A stretch of 64,000 bases of DNA from Elysia chlorotica. Its lineage: Eukaryota; Mollusca; Gastropoda; Plakobranchidae. Made by a program: the position numbers and the translations under genes. Positions 1 to 13,500 of the stretch are shown here, in pieces. The stretch spans positions 194,688 to 258,687 of the forward strand of contig RQTK01000154.1 of NCBI GenBank assembly GCA_003991915.1. The letters run 5' to 3'. Numbering within the stretch: the first letter of the stretch is position 1; every line of letters begins with the position of its first letter. Under the pieces are notes generated by a model that did not search any database, was not told where the DNA came from, and saw only the letters and a list, made by a program, of their open reading frames with translations.

Positions 1-30
1 AAAAAAAAGAAGAAGAAGGGAAAAAATTAG

Positions 31-105
31 CTGACAGTGTGGGGGTTGAAACCATGATATTCGCGATATTACCACGACCCTCTAGCCGACTGGTTTAACT
101 GAAAT
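31..105 (-). pseudogene. Decayed tRNA-Ile-like copy
   Basis: The minus strand matches the intact tRNA-Ile copies downstream along most of its length, but it has many substitutions in the T arm, anticodon arm and acceptor. The acceptor stem no longer pairs, so it is probably a dead copy. Confidence 0.55.
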
Positions 106-523
106 GAAAGTTTATGGGGGGTATGTAACGTATGTAAAAGAGGAGCTTGTATAAACAGAATACAAAAAGTACAGGAGAGAATGGTAAGGAAGGCGTGATG
201 AAATTGCAATCGTCGAAGGTGCTTTTATTTTTTATTGCCAAAGCGTTACTCTATTGATGATTTTTTGCCCCCCCCCCCCCTAAAAACGAATGGTCCCTGC
301 TTCTTAAGCCTAATGTTTTACGTAGGTAACTGCCGCGTATTCTTATTGATAGGTAACGCCATTGACGATCAAGGGAGTTGAGCGGTATCAAAAGAAAATT
401 CAGAAAGAAAAGAAACATTTGCGAGAAAAAGGAAGAACATTCTGTAAAAATGTAACTTTAAAAATACTGTGCACATACTGAGATTTAAAAAAAAGTACAT
501 CAAAGCAATAGCTAAAAGGAAAA

Positions 524-597
524 TGGCCAGTATGGGGGTCGAACCCATGACATTCGCGTTATTAGCACGACGCTCTAACCAACTGAGCTAACCGGCC
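524..597 (-). tRNA. tRNA-Ile (anticodon AAT)
   Basis: The minus strand folds as a 74-nt tRNA. The 5' arm GGCCGGT pairs with ACTGGCC, with one G-U pair. The D arm contains AGCTCAGTTGGTTAGAGC, the anticodon loop is CTAATAA (anticodon AAT, isoleucine), the T arm contains GGGTTCGACCCCC, and the discriminator is A. A TTTT Pol III terminator follows directly (plus strand 520-523). There is no intron and CCA is not encoded. It is the first of four nearly identical copies. Confidence 0.95.
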
Positions 598-683
598 ACT
601 GATTGTTACTATTATACCTATAAGGATACATCAAGAGATTATCGAGAGATGTACAGTGGTGAAATGTATTCTTGTTGGAGAGC

Positions 684-741
684 ATCTCTCTCTCTCTCTC
701 GCTCTCTCTCTCTCTTCCTCTCTCTTTCTCTTGCACTATCG

Positions 742-776
<35 letters not shown>

Positions 777-856
777 TCTCCATATCTTTTTCTTTTTCGA
801 TCTATTTCTCCCCCTTTTCTTCTACATGTCTCTCGTACCTGTCTCTCTCTCACTCT

Positions 857-905
<49 letters not shown>

Positions 906-916
906 CTCTCCTCTCT
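684..916 (+). repeat. (CT)n tract running into assembly gap
   Basis: Impure CT dinucleotide repeat interrupted by CTTTTTCTTTTTCG-like segments. It ends at a run of n, so assembly collapse is likely. The apparent Ser/Leu-rich and Arg/Glu-rich reading frames here come only from the repeat. Confidence 0.95.
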
Positions 917-1449
917 NNNNNNNNNNNNNNNNNNNNNNNNNNNNNNNNNNNNNNNNNNNNNNNNNNNNNNNNNNNNNNNNNNNNNNNNNNNNNNNNNNNN
1001 NNNNNNNNNNNNNNNNNNNNNNNNNNNNNNNNNNNNNNNNNNNNNNNNNNNNNNNNNNNNNNNNNNNNNNNNNNNNNNNNNNNNNNNNNNNNNNNNNNNN
1101 NNNNNNNNNNNNNNNNNNNNNNNNNNNNNNNNNNNNNNNNNNNNNNNNNNNNNNNNNNNNNNNNNNNNNNNNNNNNNNNNNNNNNNNNNNNNNNNNNNNN
1201 NNNNNNNNNNNNNNNNNNNNNNNNNNNNNNNNNNNNNNNNNNNNNNNNNNNNNNNNNNNNNNNNNNNNNNNNNNNNNNNNNNNNNNNNNNNNNNNNNNNN
1301 NNNNNNNNNNNNNNNNNNNNNNNNNNNNNNNNNNNNNNNNNNNNNNNNNNNNNNNNNNNNNNNNNNNNNNNNNNNNNNNNNNNNNNNNNNNNNNNNNNNN
1401 NNNNNNNNNNNNNNNNNNNNNNNNNNNNNNNNNNNNNNNNNNNNNNNNN
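917..1449. other. Assembly gap (n)
   Basis: Run of n between a (CT)n tract and the 32-bp satellite. The true length is unknown and probably holds more satellite or CT repeat. Confidence 0.99.
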
Positions 1450-2553
1450 AAAACTTAATTTAACTATATCACGATCTTTATAAAACGTAATATAACTATA
1501 TCACGATCTTTATAAAACTTAATTTAACTATATCACGATCTTTATAAAACTTAATTTAACTATATCACGATCTTTATAAAACTTAATTTAACTATATCAC
1601 GATCTTTATAAAACTTAATTTAACTATATCACGATCTTTATAAAACTTAATTTAACTATATCACGATCTTTATAAAACTTAATTTAACTATATCACGATC
1701 TTTATAAAACTTAATTTAACTATATCACGATCTTTATAAAACTTAATTTAACTATATCACGATCTTTATAAAACTTAATTTAACTATATCACGATCTTTA
1801 TAAAACTTAATTTAACTATATCACGATCTTTATAAAACTTAATTTAACTATATCACGATCTTTATAAAACTTAATTTAACTATATCACGATCTTTATAAA
1901 ACTTAATTTAACTATATCACGATCTTTATAAAACTTAATTTAACTATATCACGATCTTTATAAAACTTAATTTAACTATATCACGATCTTTATAAAACTT
2001 AATTTAACTATATCACGATCTTTATAAAACTTAATTTAACTATATCACGATCTTTATAAAACTTAATTTAACTATATCACGATCTTTATAAAACTTAATT
2101 TAACTATATCACGATCTTTATAAAACTTAATTTAACTATATCACGATCTTTATAAAACTTAATTTAACTATATCACGATCTTTATAAAACTTAATTTAAC
2201 TATATCACGATCTTTATAAAACTTAATTTAACTATATCACGATCTTTATAAAACTTAATTTAACTATATCACGATCTTTATAAAACTTAATTTAACTATA
2301 TCACGATCTTTATAAAACTTTATTTAACTGTATCACGATCTTTATAAAACTTAATTTAACTATATCACGATCTTTATAAAACTTAATTTAACTATATCAC
2401 GATCTTTATAAAACTTAATTTAACTATATCACGATCTTTATAAAACTTAATTTAACTATATCACGATCTTTATAAAACTTTATTTAACTATATCATGATC
2501 TTTATAAAACTTAATTCAACTATATCACGATCTTTATAAAACTTAATTTAACA
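1450..2553. repeat. 32-bp satellite array, about 34 copies
   Basis: Head-to-tail monomers with a period of exactly 32 bp, starting AAAACTTAATTTAACTATAT and ending with CACGATCTTTAT. Copies are nearly identical; the second and a few near the 3' end carry single substitutions. The array starts at the gap edge, so its full length is unknown. There are no unique spacers between repeats and stops occur in all frames. Confidence 0.97.
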
Positions 2554-2818
2554 TTTCCTATATCTCTCGGAGTGAGGGGATTCTATACAGCGACAGCTTG
2601 GTGAAAGATGATGGTTTGTAATACATAAAATAATAAAAGATGTTAGATTGAGAGAGAGGGTAAAGACGGCATGCGGAATTACTTAATTTCATAAGAATCC
2701 GGTTGATTTGTATTATTAGTTTTGTTGTTTTATTTTATTTGAATCTGAGTAATAAAACAGTGGCTCGATGAACGGCTCACTTTAAAAAAAGTATTCAGCA
2801 AAAAGGGAAAAAATGTAA

Positions 2819-2892
2819 TGGCCAGTATGGGGGTCGAACCCATGACATTCGCGTTATTAGCACGACGCTCTAACCAACTGAGCTAACCGGCC
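2819..2892 (-). tRNA. tRNA-Ile (anticodon AAT)
   Basis: Identical across its 74 nt to the copy at 524, with the same acceptor pairing, AAT anticodon and A discriminator. A T6 terminator lies at plus-strand 2808-2813, just past the 3' end. Confidence 0.95.
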
Positions 2893-3107
2893 ACGTTCAG
2901 GCCATGAACATTAAATCATTTTGACATTTCCTAGTTATGAACGCTTCGGAATGATTAGCTAAAAGGATAGACTAATAGTTTATCTAGGAATGTACCCGTG
3001 GTGAAAATATTCTTAGCGGAGAAATCTCTTTCTTTTTCTCTCTTTTTGCCGCTCTCTCGCTCTCTGGATCTCTCTCTCTTTCTTTCTCCCTCCCTCTCTT
3101 TCGTCCC

Positions 3108-3234
<127 letters not shown>

Positions 3235-3439
3235 TTCTCTGTCCCTCTCTCTCTCTTTGCTTGTCTGATTGCTCTCTCTTTCTCTCTCTCCTTTTCTATC
3301 TTTCTCTCTCTCTTTGTCTTTATGTCTTTCTATCACGATCTTTATAAAACGTTTGGTCTGTGTGTCTATATCTCTCTCATTCTTGATCTTTTTTTTTATT
3401 TCCAAAAAAAGTATTGAGCAAAAAGGGAGGAAAATGTAA

Positions 3440-3513
3440 TGGCCAGTATGGGGGTCGAACCCATGACATTCGCGTTATTAGCACGACGCTCTAACCAACT
3501 GAGCTAACCGGCC
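3440..3513 (-). tRNA. tRNA-Ile (anticodon AAT)
   Basis: 74-nt tRNA identical to the copies at 524 and 2819. TTTT terminator at plus-strand 3431-3434. Confidence 0.95.
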
Positions 3514-3734
3514 ACGTTCAGGTCATGAACATAAAATCTTATTGACACTTCCCAGTTATGAACGCTTCGGAATGCTTACCTAAAAGGATAGACTTAAAAG
3601 GATAGCTTATCTAGGAATGTACCCGTGGTGAAAATATTCTTAGCGGAGAAATCTCTTTCTTTTTCTCTCTTTTTGCCGCACTCTCTCGCTCTCTGGATCT
3701 CTCTATCTCTTTCTTTCTCCCTCTCTCTCTCACC

Positions 3735-3857
<123 letters not shown>

Positions 3858-4241
3858 GCCTGTCTCTGTTTGTCTGTTTCTGTCTTTCTGTCTGTCTGTT
3901 GCTGTCACTATCTATGACTTCATCTCGCTCTCTTTCTCTTTATCTCTCCCTCCCTCTCCTAATTTGTCACTTTAAATTTTTAGTTCACTTTTGTTTGTTG
4001 CTGTTTCAGTCCATAATTATCAGCTTTGCAATTTGAAAAATTAACCACACATAAGCTATGATGAAGAATAATTTTATTTTGGTGAGATGTAATTGGATAA
4101 AATTTAACAAGAGGTTTTCACTACAAAAAATAATTAAAAAAATACAACAGAAACAAACAAGACAAAAAAAAAAGAAAATAAAGGAACAAGGAGAATTTTT
4201 GAACAAATAAATTAAAAAAAAAAAAAAAGAAAAAAATCCGT

Positions 4242-4315
4242 TGGCCAGTATGGGGGTCGAACCCATGACATTCGCGTTATTAGCACGACGCTCTAACCGA
4301 CTGAGCTAACCGGCC
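4242..4315 (-). tRNA. tRNA-Ile (anticodon AAT)
   Basis: 74-nt tRNA differing from the other three by one base in the D loop (plus strand ACCGACTGAG rather than ACCAACTGAG). Stems pair and the anticodon is AAT. T6 terminator at plus-strand 4231-4236. The flanking sequence does not match the other units and there is no (CT)n on its upstream side. Confidence 0.93.
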
Positions 4316-4399
4316 ACCTGAGACCATTCGAACATTTATACTATATATAACTTCACTCAGTTGCATTTCTCTACAGAAATATATTTTACATATTAATTT

Positions 4400-4473
4400 T
4401 GGTCTGTGTGATTCCATGATAGTCGCGTTTTTAGCACGAGGCTCTAAGTCTAACCAACTGAGCTAACTGGTGG
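4400..4473 (-). pseudogene. Decayed tRNA-Ile copy
   Basis: Minus-strand tRNA-Ile remnant. The D arm and part of the anticodon arm are recognisable, but the T arm GGTTCGACCC is disrupted and several bases are inserted near the D arm. It lies about 85 bp from the last intact copy and is probably a dead duplicate. Confidence 0.7.
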
Positions 4474-4740
4474 TTTGCACAACATGACATACACTGAAAT
4501 CGAGAGTCAAGATGCTTCAATAGATGTCTAATAATAGATACGAACGTATGAATGTGGACGTGACTCTTTAATGAGAGCTCTTCTTCTAGAAATATAAAAA
4601 ATTACAACTGTTTGGACTTGGAGTTCATTTGCATGAGAAAACATTAAACAGTGTTTCCACTTGTAAACATTGCGAATAGCTGGGAAATCAAATTCATCAT
4701 CATCACACGTTGTAAAGACTTTTTGTGAAAGAGGCATACT

Positions 4741-5160
4741 TTAGATATATATATATATATCTAGAATTAGTCTAGATTTACATTTCTAGATATTGATATA
4801 TCTAGAACTGGATCTATCGAAAAAATAAATCTGAAAACTGTGGATCGGATGGTTGAATATAGATCTTAGCTAGACTAGCTTTATCGACTGTCGACCAGAC
4901 TATGATTTCTAGATCTAGAGTTTTCTGAAGACTTCTACGGTAGATAATCTAAATGGAGCTTGCACGTGATATTATATATATAATTATATTATATATTTTA
5001 TTTTTAATAGGACTAGCTTATATAGATCTATTATCTAGAAGAATTTTTTAGGCCTAGATAGATTAGATCTTGAGTAGCTACATCTAGATTCTATGTAATG
5101 GTTGATTCAAACTGTTATGTCAATTTAACCATCTTGTAGATCTAGATTCTAGGCCTACAA
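4741..5160. other. AT-rich stretch dense in TCTAGA/AGATCT
   Basis: No gene seen. The segment is dominated by short palindromes TCTAGA, AGATCT and (TA)n, in more than a dozen partly overlapping occurrences. Similar TAGATCTAGAT words recur elsewhere (for example near 29890). Confidence 0.6.
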
Positions 5161-6062
5161 GAAATTTCAGAGTTCAATGATAGTGCCCAGACAATGCTTG
5201 AATCTAATAGTAATAGCCTAATAATAATCATAATAATAATAATAATAATTCTATCAAACAGGGATTGGACTTTGGTTTATATACATTTTCTAGCTTCTAA
5301 ATTTAGTTCCAGATCAGATCTGGGCACTCCTTGAGTTTTTAAGTCCGTAGCCTGTTGGTGATCAAATGGGTGGGTGGGTGGAATTGGATGAGTGAGTGGG
5401 TGGGATTTGATTACATCAGAGTTAGAAAACCCATGGAGAGCGCTAGAGAGAGACAGAGCAAGCAAGTGTGAGAGAGATAGAGAGAGTTGAGTTGGTTGCT
5501 TAACATATCAATTTTAGTGCTTGGGTATGTTCCTCCCCAACCCCCTTTACCACCCGCATTGTACCTGTGTTTAAATAAATAATTGAATACAATCAAATTG
5601 CTTCCTGTCTTTTGAGTGCCCGGATCTGAATCTTTTTCTCCAACATAAAGGTTCTGCTTGATTCTCAGCGCAGGCCTAGCTCAGTTTACATGGCTGTCAT
5701 ATTCGATGCTAGAGGTTTTAGGTTAATTTGATTGATGTTGACCAGTCTCCTAATTGATGGATGGTTATCTTTTAAGTATTTTCAATTATGGAGCCCGTCT
5801 GCGACATCATAGGTGTCAAAAGCAAGAGGTTTATTTGGTAGTGCTAGGATAGTTTTAACCCTTTATGCACTTTCCTATAGATCTATTTGCTCATGATCGT
5901 CCTTGAAATTTTAAAAGGATTAAAACCATCAGCTGTGCAGGTATCTGTGCTAGTGCTCAGACGGTTTTTTTATGGCCATGCACCTAAATGTTACTCATTG
6001 TGCTGTGATATTGGAGTTAAAATGGTCTAGGCTAATGGTATGGATGTGCGGCATGGACACTT
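5161..6062. other. Intergenic, no gene recognised
   Basis: Contains a short (TAA)n tract near 5221-5248 and a GGGTGG-rich segment near 5367-5405. No convincing coding exon or RNA gene was seen. Confidence 0.5.
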
Positions 6063-6177
6063 AGAAAAGCAGATGAAAAGAAGATAGAGGCAGCAGAAAT
6101 GTGGCTGTACAGAAGGTTACTGAGAGTGAAATGGAGAGACAAGAGAATCAACAAGAGCGTTTGGAATCACTGTATAT
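6063..6177 (+). mobile_element. Non-LTR retrotransposon (LINE) fragment
   Basis: One plus-strand frame reads ADEKKIEAAEMWLYRRLLRV followed by a basic KWRDKRINKSVW segment. This matches the well-known 'RRIEAAEMWFYRRML' block just after the reverse transcriptase in many animal LINEs. Only about 38 codons survive and the flanks are not coding. It lies about 440 bp upstream of the CTU1 start. Confidence 0.75.
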
Positions 6178-6616
6178 CAAGAAAATTTGATTGTCAAAAC
6201 TACTTTGGCGTTGCTAACTGGGCCCTCTGACCTCTAGAGGCTGGATCTAGATATATATATATATATATCCAGAGGCTAAATTTGTGTCTAGGCTATAGCA
6301 AAGTGGAGGGAATGGGGGGGTAGAAGAATTGTATTTCAGTTTCACTAGCTAGGCTTATCTTTAAGAGTTTCTATGATTATGGATCAAAATCTAGTTCTAA
6401 GACAGAAATGTAATATTACAGTAACCTGTGGACTTATAAAAGAGAAAAAATGTTGAGTGTCCAAAATATCTTAGTAATAAAAATATATTGATCTTGAGTC
6501 TAGATATACATGAGGAATCAAGGCCTGATGTAGTCTTGATCAAGTTAATTTCCTTATCTACATTTGATAGACTTGGAATCTCAAAGAGTTAAAGAAATAA
6601 TTCTACAATCGTTGCA

Positions 6617-6946
6617 ATGCCGCGAAAGTGTGGAAACTGTTCAAACAATGCTGTGCTGAAAAGGCCTAAAACGGTAAGATAGAATGTGTTTGATTAATTT
6701 TGTTTTTGTTTCAATTTTCTAACAACAAAATAAAAGGTGATTTTTGCACCTTCCTTTGTTAGAAGTTAGATTAATTGGCTAAGATTTTGGTACACTTCAA
6801 AATAATTCACCTGTAATCCCTCAGCTTTGGCCATCGCACAATGCTCACGAATTTCGTGGGTTCTCAACTAGTAGTAGTAGTAGTAATAATAATAATAATA
6901 ATACTACAACCACTTTTTCTACAACAACATCAACAACAACTGCTGT

Positions 6947-7010
<64 letters not shown>

Positions 7011-7435
7011 GCTGGGGGCACGGTGGCCCAGGGGTAGAACATCGGCTTCCGACGCAAAAGGTCCCAAGTTCGAATCCTGGCTGTTCGTCATCCCTACTGG
7101 TTGGGTCGGTGTCAGTATAATGTGACCGGCTGAGACAGGAGTCATGGTATCCCCACCCTGTCTCGTGTGTGGCAGCACATAAAATTGTCAGACGTCCGTC
7201 TTGGGGCCCGTCCACGCTATAGCCTATAGTTGCTGATTTTGGACGTTAAAACCCAACCAACCAACCAACTACTACTGCTACTACTACTACTACTATAGAA
7301 ATGTATCCAAAAAGGAATCAAGAGCACAACACTTAAGAGTACACCTACTCAGTTGCTAAGGTTGATGCATATGCGCAAGTAATAGGAGTATTATAATAAT
7401 AAAGAGAGGAATACGCACAACTTAGCAGCTGAGGG

Positions 7436-7481
<46 letters not shown>

Positions 7482-10400
7482 ATACTACTACTAGTAGTCT
7501 ATGGACCGGCTGAGACAGGAGTCATGGCATCCTCGCCCTGTCTCATGTGTGGCAGCACATAAAATTGTCAGACGCCAGTCTTAGGGACCGTCGACAATAA
7601 TTTATAGCCCATGTAGTGCTGATGTTGGACTTTCAAACCAACTCAACTGGTCTATGAAATAATAAGAACGATAATACATTTTATTTTTATCGCTGTTAAT
7701 TTTCTTAGGCTCAGAGCGCTTTTTTTTAATAATTTAAAAACTTGATAACTTTTTCAGTTTACTTATTTTCAGCACTCTATATCAAAAAGCTGATTATCGT
7801 GTACTATCGTTTGCATATGTCACACTAAAAATGCTTCAACAAAAGTTTTACTGCAATCAACCGGTCTGTTTTGTTGGGAGCTCCAGGGCATGGCTTTTCA
7901 GCATGAAATCCACACGATAGCGATTGATTACCGTGTTGTTTGGGATAATTTGAGATAAACAGTGGCAGAAAGCGGCCAGCGTAGTGGCGACCAAGCAGAT
8001 TGGTTTGGTATCTAAACACGCGCGACCGACTGAGACTGCCAAAACAACAACAATAATTATCCAGCGTGCACGGGCTCACAGGACGCTCGTTGTTCGGTGT
8101 TTGTGTTCACAAAGCAAAATAGCTGAAGTCAAAGCCGCAGTTACTTCACCGTTCACATCTGGTCAGACGGCTGAACCCGAGACTATTGACCAGGTCAGGA
8201 GTCGGGCCAGTCGTGGATTGGCTAGAAACAGATCGGTGAAGTCACGACAGTTCTCCTTCCGATTCTCAAGTCAAGTGTTAATACATGTACATGTATTTGT
8301 TATGTCTTGTCGGAGAGGCCTAGTCGAACCTCTTCTACTGTTCTAGCGTCCTAAACCTATTTTAAAAATTACCGTGATGGTTTCAGGACTCATGTTTGAA
8401 GCCGCCCATACAAAAGGGATACATGTGACAGAACTTCTGTCACAGGGGATCTGTAACAATAAGTTGACATACCGACACTTCCAACCATTAGGACACCAGG
8501 CGTTCTACCGACTTAACCACCTCACGTCATTTAATCGTGTTGATAAGCTACCCATTTGTAAGCTAGCGAGTTCCGAATCTGAAATGGGGAAATGATAAGC
8601 TTTATTATCTCCACTAGTCAAAAACAGGCCAATAAATGATCAGACCTTTTTTGTGTGTGTGTGTGTGACGTTTATAGAGTTTAACTATTCTATTCCGACT
8701 CGGATCTATCCTGAAGTCAGTACTAAGCAGTGAGTCTTAAAACACGTAAAAAAAAAAAGCTGATCTTTCAGAATTGAGATTTGATCTTTTAGTAAGTCTA
8801 AGTCAGTAATTGTGTAGTGATTGTTCACATATTTCTCTTACCCCGAACAACGATTGGTAAGAATCAGTTTTCATTTGCAGCAATGGCAACAAAAAGTTGT
8901 TTCGCAGCAGGGTAACTTCTGGTGAATTCTTAACCGAAGACCGAGAAATAGAGACAGACAGACACAGATTATCCAAGTGTTTTTCTTCGATTGCCTGTGC
9001 GGTAACCCAATACCTCCGCGGCTGAGCTGGACATACATACACTGTGGTAGTCAGGCATTGAGACACAGGACCCTGGTGGACCTCGCGGTGACTATTGCAC
9101 TGACCGCTGTCCGCGACAGTTGGGCCTGTTTACTTCACAGGATGCAGTGTGCGATGTTTAGGCCGGGACCCAGCCCCGTGTTTGTGCAGACCATCACACT
9201 ACAGACCGTTGTTGTCAGGTGGCTGTGTTGGGACAACAGAACTCCCTGTTGTTCAGATGTACGAATCACATAAAACCAGATTTCTACAAGAGTCAGTGCG
9301 TGCGGATATCCTGACTCTGGGGTCACAAACTAAGAAAAATAATGACATGAAAGAAGAACCGCTTGAAGCAGCCCCGTGCAGCGAGAAGATCAGCATATCG
9401 AATGACTCCCACACTCTGCAGGTGTGTTTGATGCCGAGAGCTCGGTGCAATCAAGCACTGCTTTCAAAACAAAACACTTGCAGTATTTCACTGATCTTTG
9501 GCAGGGCAGAATTGTCTTCAGGTCCGCCACCACCGCGAGGCGTCAGTGGGTCGGAGGTGTAATAGCAGTTTCGTAAACGGAAGAAAATGGAACCTGGGGG
9601 GTGAATAAATAGTGAGGGTAGCCGTAATCAAGGAGATCGAGACTAACTGAAAACAAGCACTGTAGTTTCTTTAAAAAGCCACGAAAAAAAAAGAAAAACA
9701 AGTAGGCCCTACAGAGATAACAGTCAAAGCGGGGAATGCCATGAAGGATTAGATTTAGAAGCAGAGACCCCCATGGCCGGCACATCATACGACAATCACA
9801 CTGTGCATGACTGCTTAGTGCTAATGAATTGTCTTATGATGTAGGACCTACTTGTTCCAACTTCTACTACATATAGTTCTTACAAAACATCCCTGTGGAT
9901 GATTGTTTTCCATAACCATAAGTCGAGCATTCTCCCATATACACCTATTCCAATTTCTTTGCCCTCGGATCAAACCGGAGTGCAAAAATTCCTAACACCC
10001 GAAACGGAGCATTGCTGCTCAATTTGACCGCGGTATGTTCATTACCTTTTTCATACTAAAGTCTACATGTAATTGCTTCACTAACCATCCATAATAATAT
10101 CGTCCGCGGGCTGGACTAGATAACAGTGATGCTAGATGCTGACCTTAGGCATTGAATTTTTGTCCCTTTAACTTCCCGAACCATCCTACTTGGATACAAG
10201 AATATCAGCTTAGATTCGCCGGCACAGAGCGATAACCGACTGAGCCCGTGTCGCCCCCATCCAAGAGCAGACCAGAGAATGATATCGGTGCCTGTCAGTG
10301 TCACGTGGGTGCCGGCCGGGTGAAGACCATAGACCGGTCAGCTGGGAGGGACCAAGGGGCGGTCACCGCGCACTCGTTCGTCTCTGTCACAATGTGACAC

Positions 10401-10513
10401 TCTGCTTTCCCCTGTCCTAGTGGGAGAGAAAGTCAACTGGATAAATTGGTACCTCAATCTGATCTCAGGGTATCCTGATACATGATACGATCTTCTTTTT
10501 GTTACTACCACAT

Positions 10514-10569
<56 letters not shown>

Positions 10570-13500
10570 GGGTGTTATTATTGGAAGGTATTTGTAGCTG
10601 GCAAAAATCCAATGAGTGAAAATATTCCAGGAATCTGTTTCTCTGCGCTCCATCCCTCCTACTCTTTCTATTCGTCCCCTCTCATATTTCTTTCTTTCAT
10701 TCCTCGGATCTAATTTCCTATTTCCATCCCCCTCCCTCTTTCCCTAGTCCCTCGTCCTCGCAGTCGTCTCCCACCTCTTTGTCTCTCATGTTTATAGTGT
10801 GATTTTTAGTCCGTCAAACATGGCTGGTGTATTTCTCAAGTCCTCACCGTTGCTACTAACGTCAGCTTTTATGCCAAATTCTAGTTTATATAGATCTAGG
10901 CTGCGCAGCCTATATAGCTGGGTTTTTTTTCTCCTCCTGCCTATCTGAGAACCACGACGTCTAGAAGTTAGGTTATTCAAAGTATATACAATGTTAAAAC
11001 TATGTTGATGTGTACTGGGTATACCTTTAGGAATAGGAGTCATGTGTCTGGTCGGTCTCTGTGAAATGTTGTAGGCCTACTGCCAGGTTTGAAGAACGGA
11101 ACACGCGGAAGTATCTAGATGCGAACTAGGAACATTTTTTCTTTAAACTTTGCCGTGAAATATTTGAACAGTGGTAGCATAATTTGGGCTCTTTAGACAT
11201 CTGTTTTTTCAATGTAATGTATGCAGTCTGCGTTTATATTAATCACATCCAGTGAAGGTGGACACGTAGCTGTGTTTAGCCACGTTCTCAACTTTATCGA
11301 TATTTCTTAAATACAATTTTAATCTTGTTTTCCTTCTTTTTCTTTTGTTTGTTTGTTTTTGTTTGTGTTGTTGCTGATTTTTGTTTTGTTGTTGTTGTTT
11401 GTTTTGTTTGTTGTTTTTTTTTTTTTTTTTTTTTTTTTTTGGGGGGGGGGGGCGTTCGTTGTCTTGTATTTTGTATCATCTCAAAAGACACAGTACAATC
11501 ATATTCCTATACAATCTTTGTACCAAGTCGCGCAGCACAGCTTCTCAATGCTGCAACATTACAATTGTTTTGCCACGATGTGGAGCGTCAAGTAATTCGT
11601 CTATATTTATAGTTTGCGGTACTGATTTTACTGACAAGACTCGAAGAGACACGAGAAGACACTAATTGATCCGAAAAATTAAACATGGTTTATTTATTGA
11701 TTTGTTCACAAACATATCGATAAGAATATAGGCTACACAGTCGAGCATATTTCATGGCTGTGCTGGGACTGGTTGAATTTTAATTGTTATATTGAGCTCT
11801 GTCTTGTATATTAAGTTCATACAAACAAAAACAAACAAACAACGCTCCTCAAATGTGAACCAGACTTATATATCTTTAATTGATGGTTCTACTACAAGAA
11901 CTTTTGGTTGTGTACACTTAGTGGATGAGGAATGAGGATGGTTGTCTCCTCGGTATAAAGAAGTACCCATAACTTGTCGCCCATCGCCTCTAGGTAGATG
12001 CATATACTGTGCCCATTTCTACATATCATTGGATCAAAGTACGGAATTGAAAGCTTAAACTCAAAGCGGTTTCAGAATGATGTACTCCATGGGACACCGT
12101 CCGCGCGATAGCCTGGTATCAGGCCTTCTGAAATCAAACGTCATTTAGCATTTTTGTCTGTCTTTGTTTTCCCTACCGATTGACCATCCTGCTGTTGTTT
12201 TTCTCCTACCTGAAGATCTGCCTGTCACTGTTTTCAAGCCTATTTAACATGATTGTGTCTGTCTCTGACTCTTTTCCGCTAGCGGTAGGGGGGCACCCTG
12301 AGCTAGGAGTATTATTATAGTGTGTGCTACTTCTGTCGAAAGTCATGATCTTATGCAACAAAATACAATCATGTAATTATTATAAGTTGTGCTGTCTCAG
12401 GTAGTACTAGTTTTCACCTATCCGTAGGAAGACACCGTGCAAGGACTGATCTTTATAAGCTCTGTCACCTCATGTGATGCCGGTGATAATTATTATTATA
12501 GTATGTGCTGCCCCATGTTATACGAGGCTGACATTGTTTCTATCTATCCCACAGGGAGATGCCCTGTGCAAGGACTGCTTCTACTGGGCTTTCGAGGAGG
12601 AGATCCACCAGACGATCGTGGACGCGAGTCTCTTCTCCCCTGGAGACACGGTGGCTATTGGCGCCTCAGGGGGAAAAGGTAGGGGGGTCTGGTAAGGGGG
12701 AATATTTCAACTGATACTGATAGGCCCTTTCTAACGATTTACGCAATATGTTACAGAGGACACTTGTATGAAGTATAATTTTGCTTTAAGCTTTCATAGC
12801 ACATTACTGTTTCACTCAATTCATAATGATGGCACATAATTCAATTTTTTCATATGTCAACATCGAACATTTTACAGTTATGGCCCTTGGAGATGGTTTA
12901 AGACGTTGTACTTACTGTCTTGTGTATATACATGTACATGCAACACGCTTTACTCAGCCTGTAGTTGATAAAGTGCTGTTACACACCTATAATAGTGTTC
13001 TCTGATTGGTAGTCTGTCCGAAATTCATGAAAGACACCAGATTGTCTAAGATTTATATTATCAGTAGTGAAATATAAAAACATCGCATGTATTCTGTAAA
13101 AGTCAGTAGTTATGTTATCAGGCACCAAGCAGACATTGAAGAGGACATTTCACTCTTTTATAAACTAAATTTTTTGTTAAAATCTAAATTTCAACCCCAA
13201 TGTGTCTTGCAGCGAGTGTTGAATCACGCTAAAATTAACAAAAATATTTTTGCTTTTTTTAACAGATTCCACTGTGCTGGCCCACACGATGAAAGTTTTG
13301 AATGATCGCCATGGTTACGGTCTGAACCTGATCTTGCTGTCTGTGGACGAAGGCATCACAGGGTACAGGGACGACTCCCTAGAGGTACAGCGGCTGTGCT
13401 TTATTTCTTACCCCTCTGGGGTTTTTGTTTGTTTCATAGTCAGTCCAAAGAAGGCACATCTGGACTTTTTGTCATGAATACTTCAAACATAATTGCTAAT

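Noticed and set aside
649-1483. Long Ser/Leu-rich frames at the (CT)n tract and gap
   Set aside because: They are translations of CT repeat and n; no splice or domain evidence.
1450-2553. Possible CRISPR array (regular 32-bp repeats)
   Set aside because: Monomers are contiguous with no variable spacers, and the context is eukaryotic. It is a satellite.
7014-7090. Functional tRNA gene (Arg-like) at the SINE head
   Set aside because: Stems do not pair well, no terminator follows, and the same head is attached to a SINE body at many sites.
7825-8079. 84-residue minus frame in CTU1 intron 1
   Set aside because: No family resemblance and no splice context; length is expected by chance.
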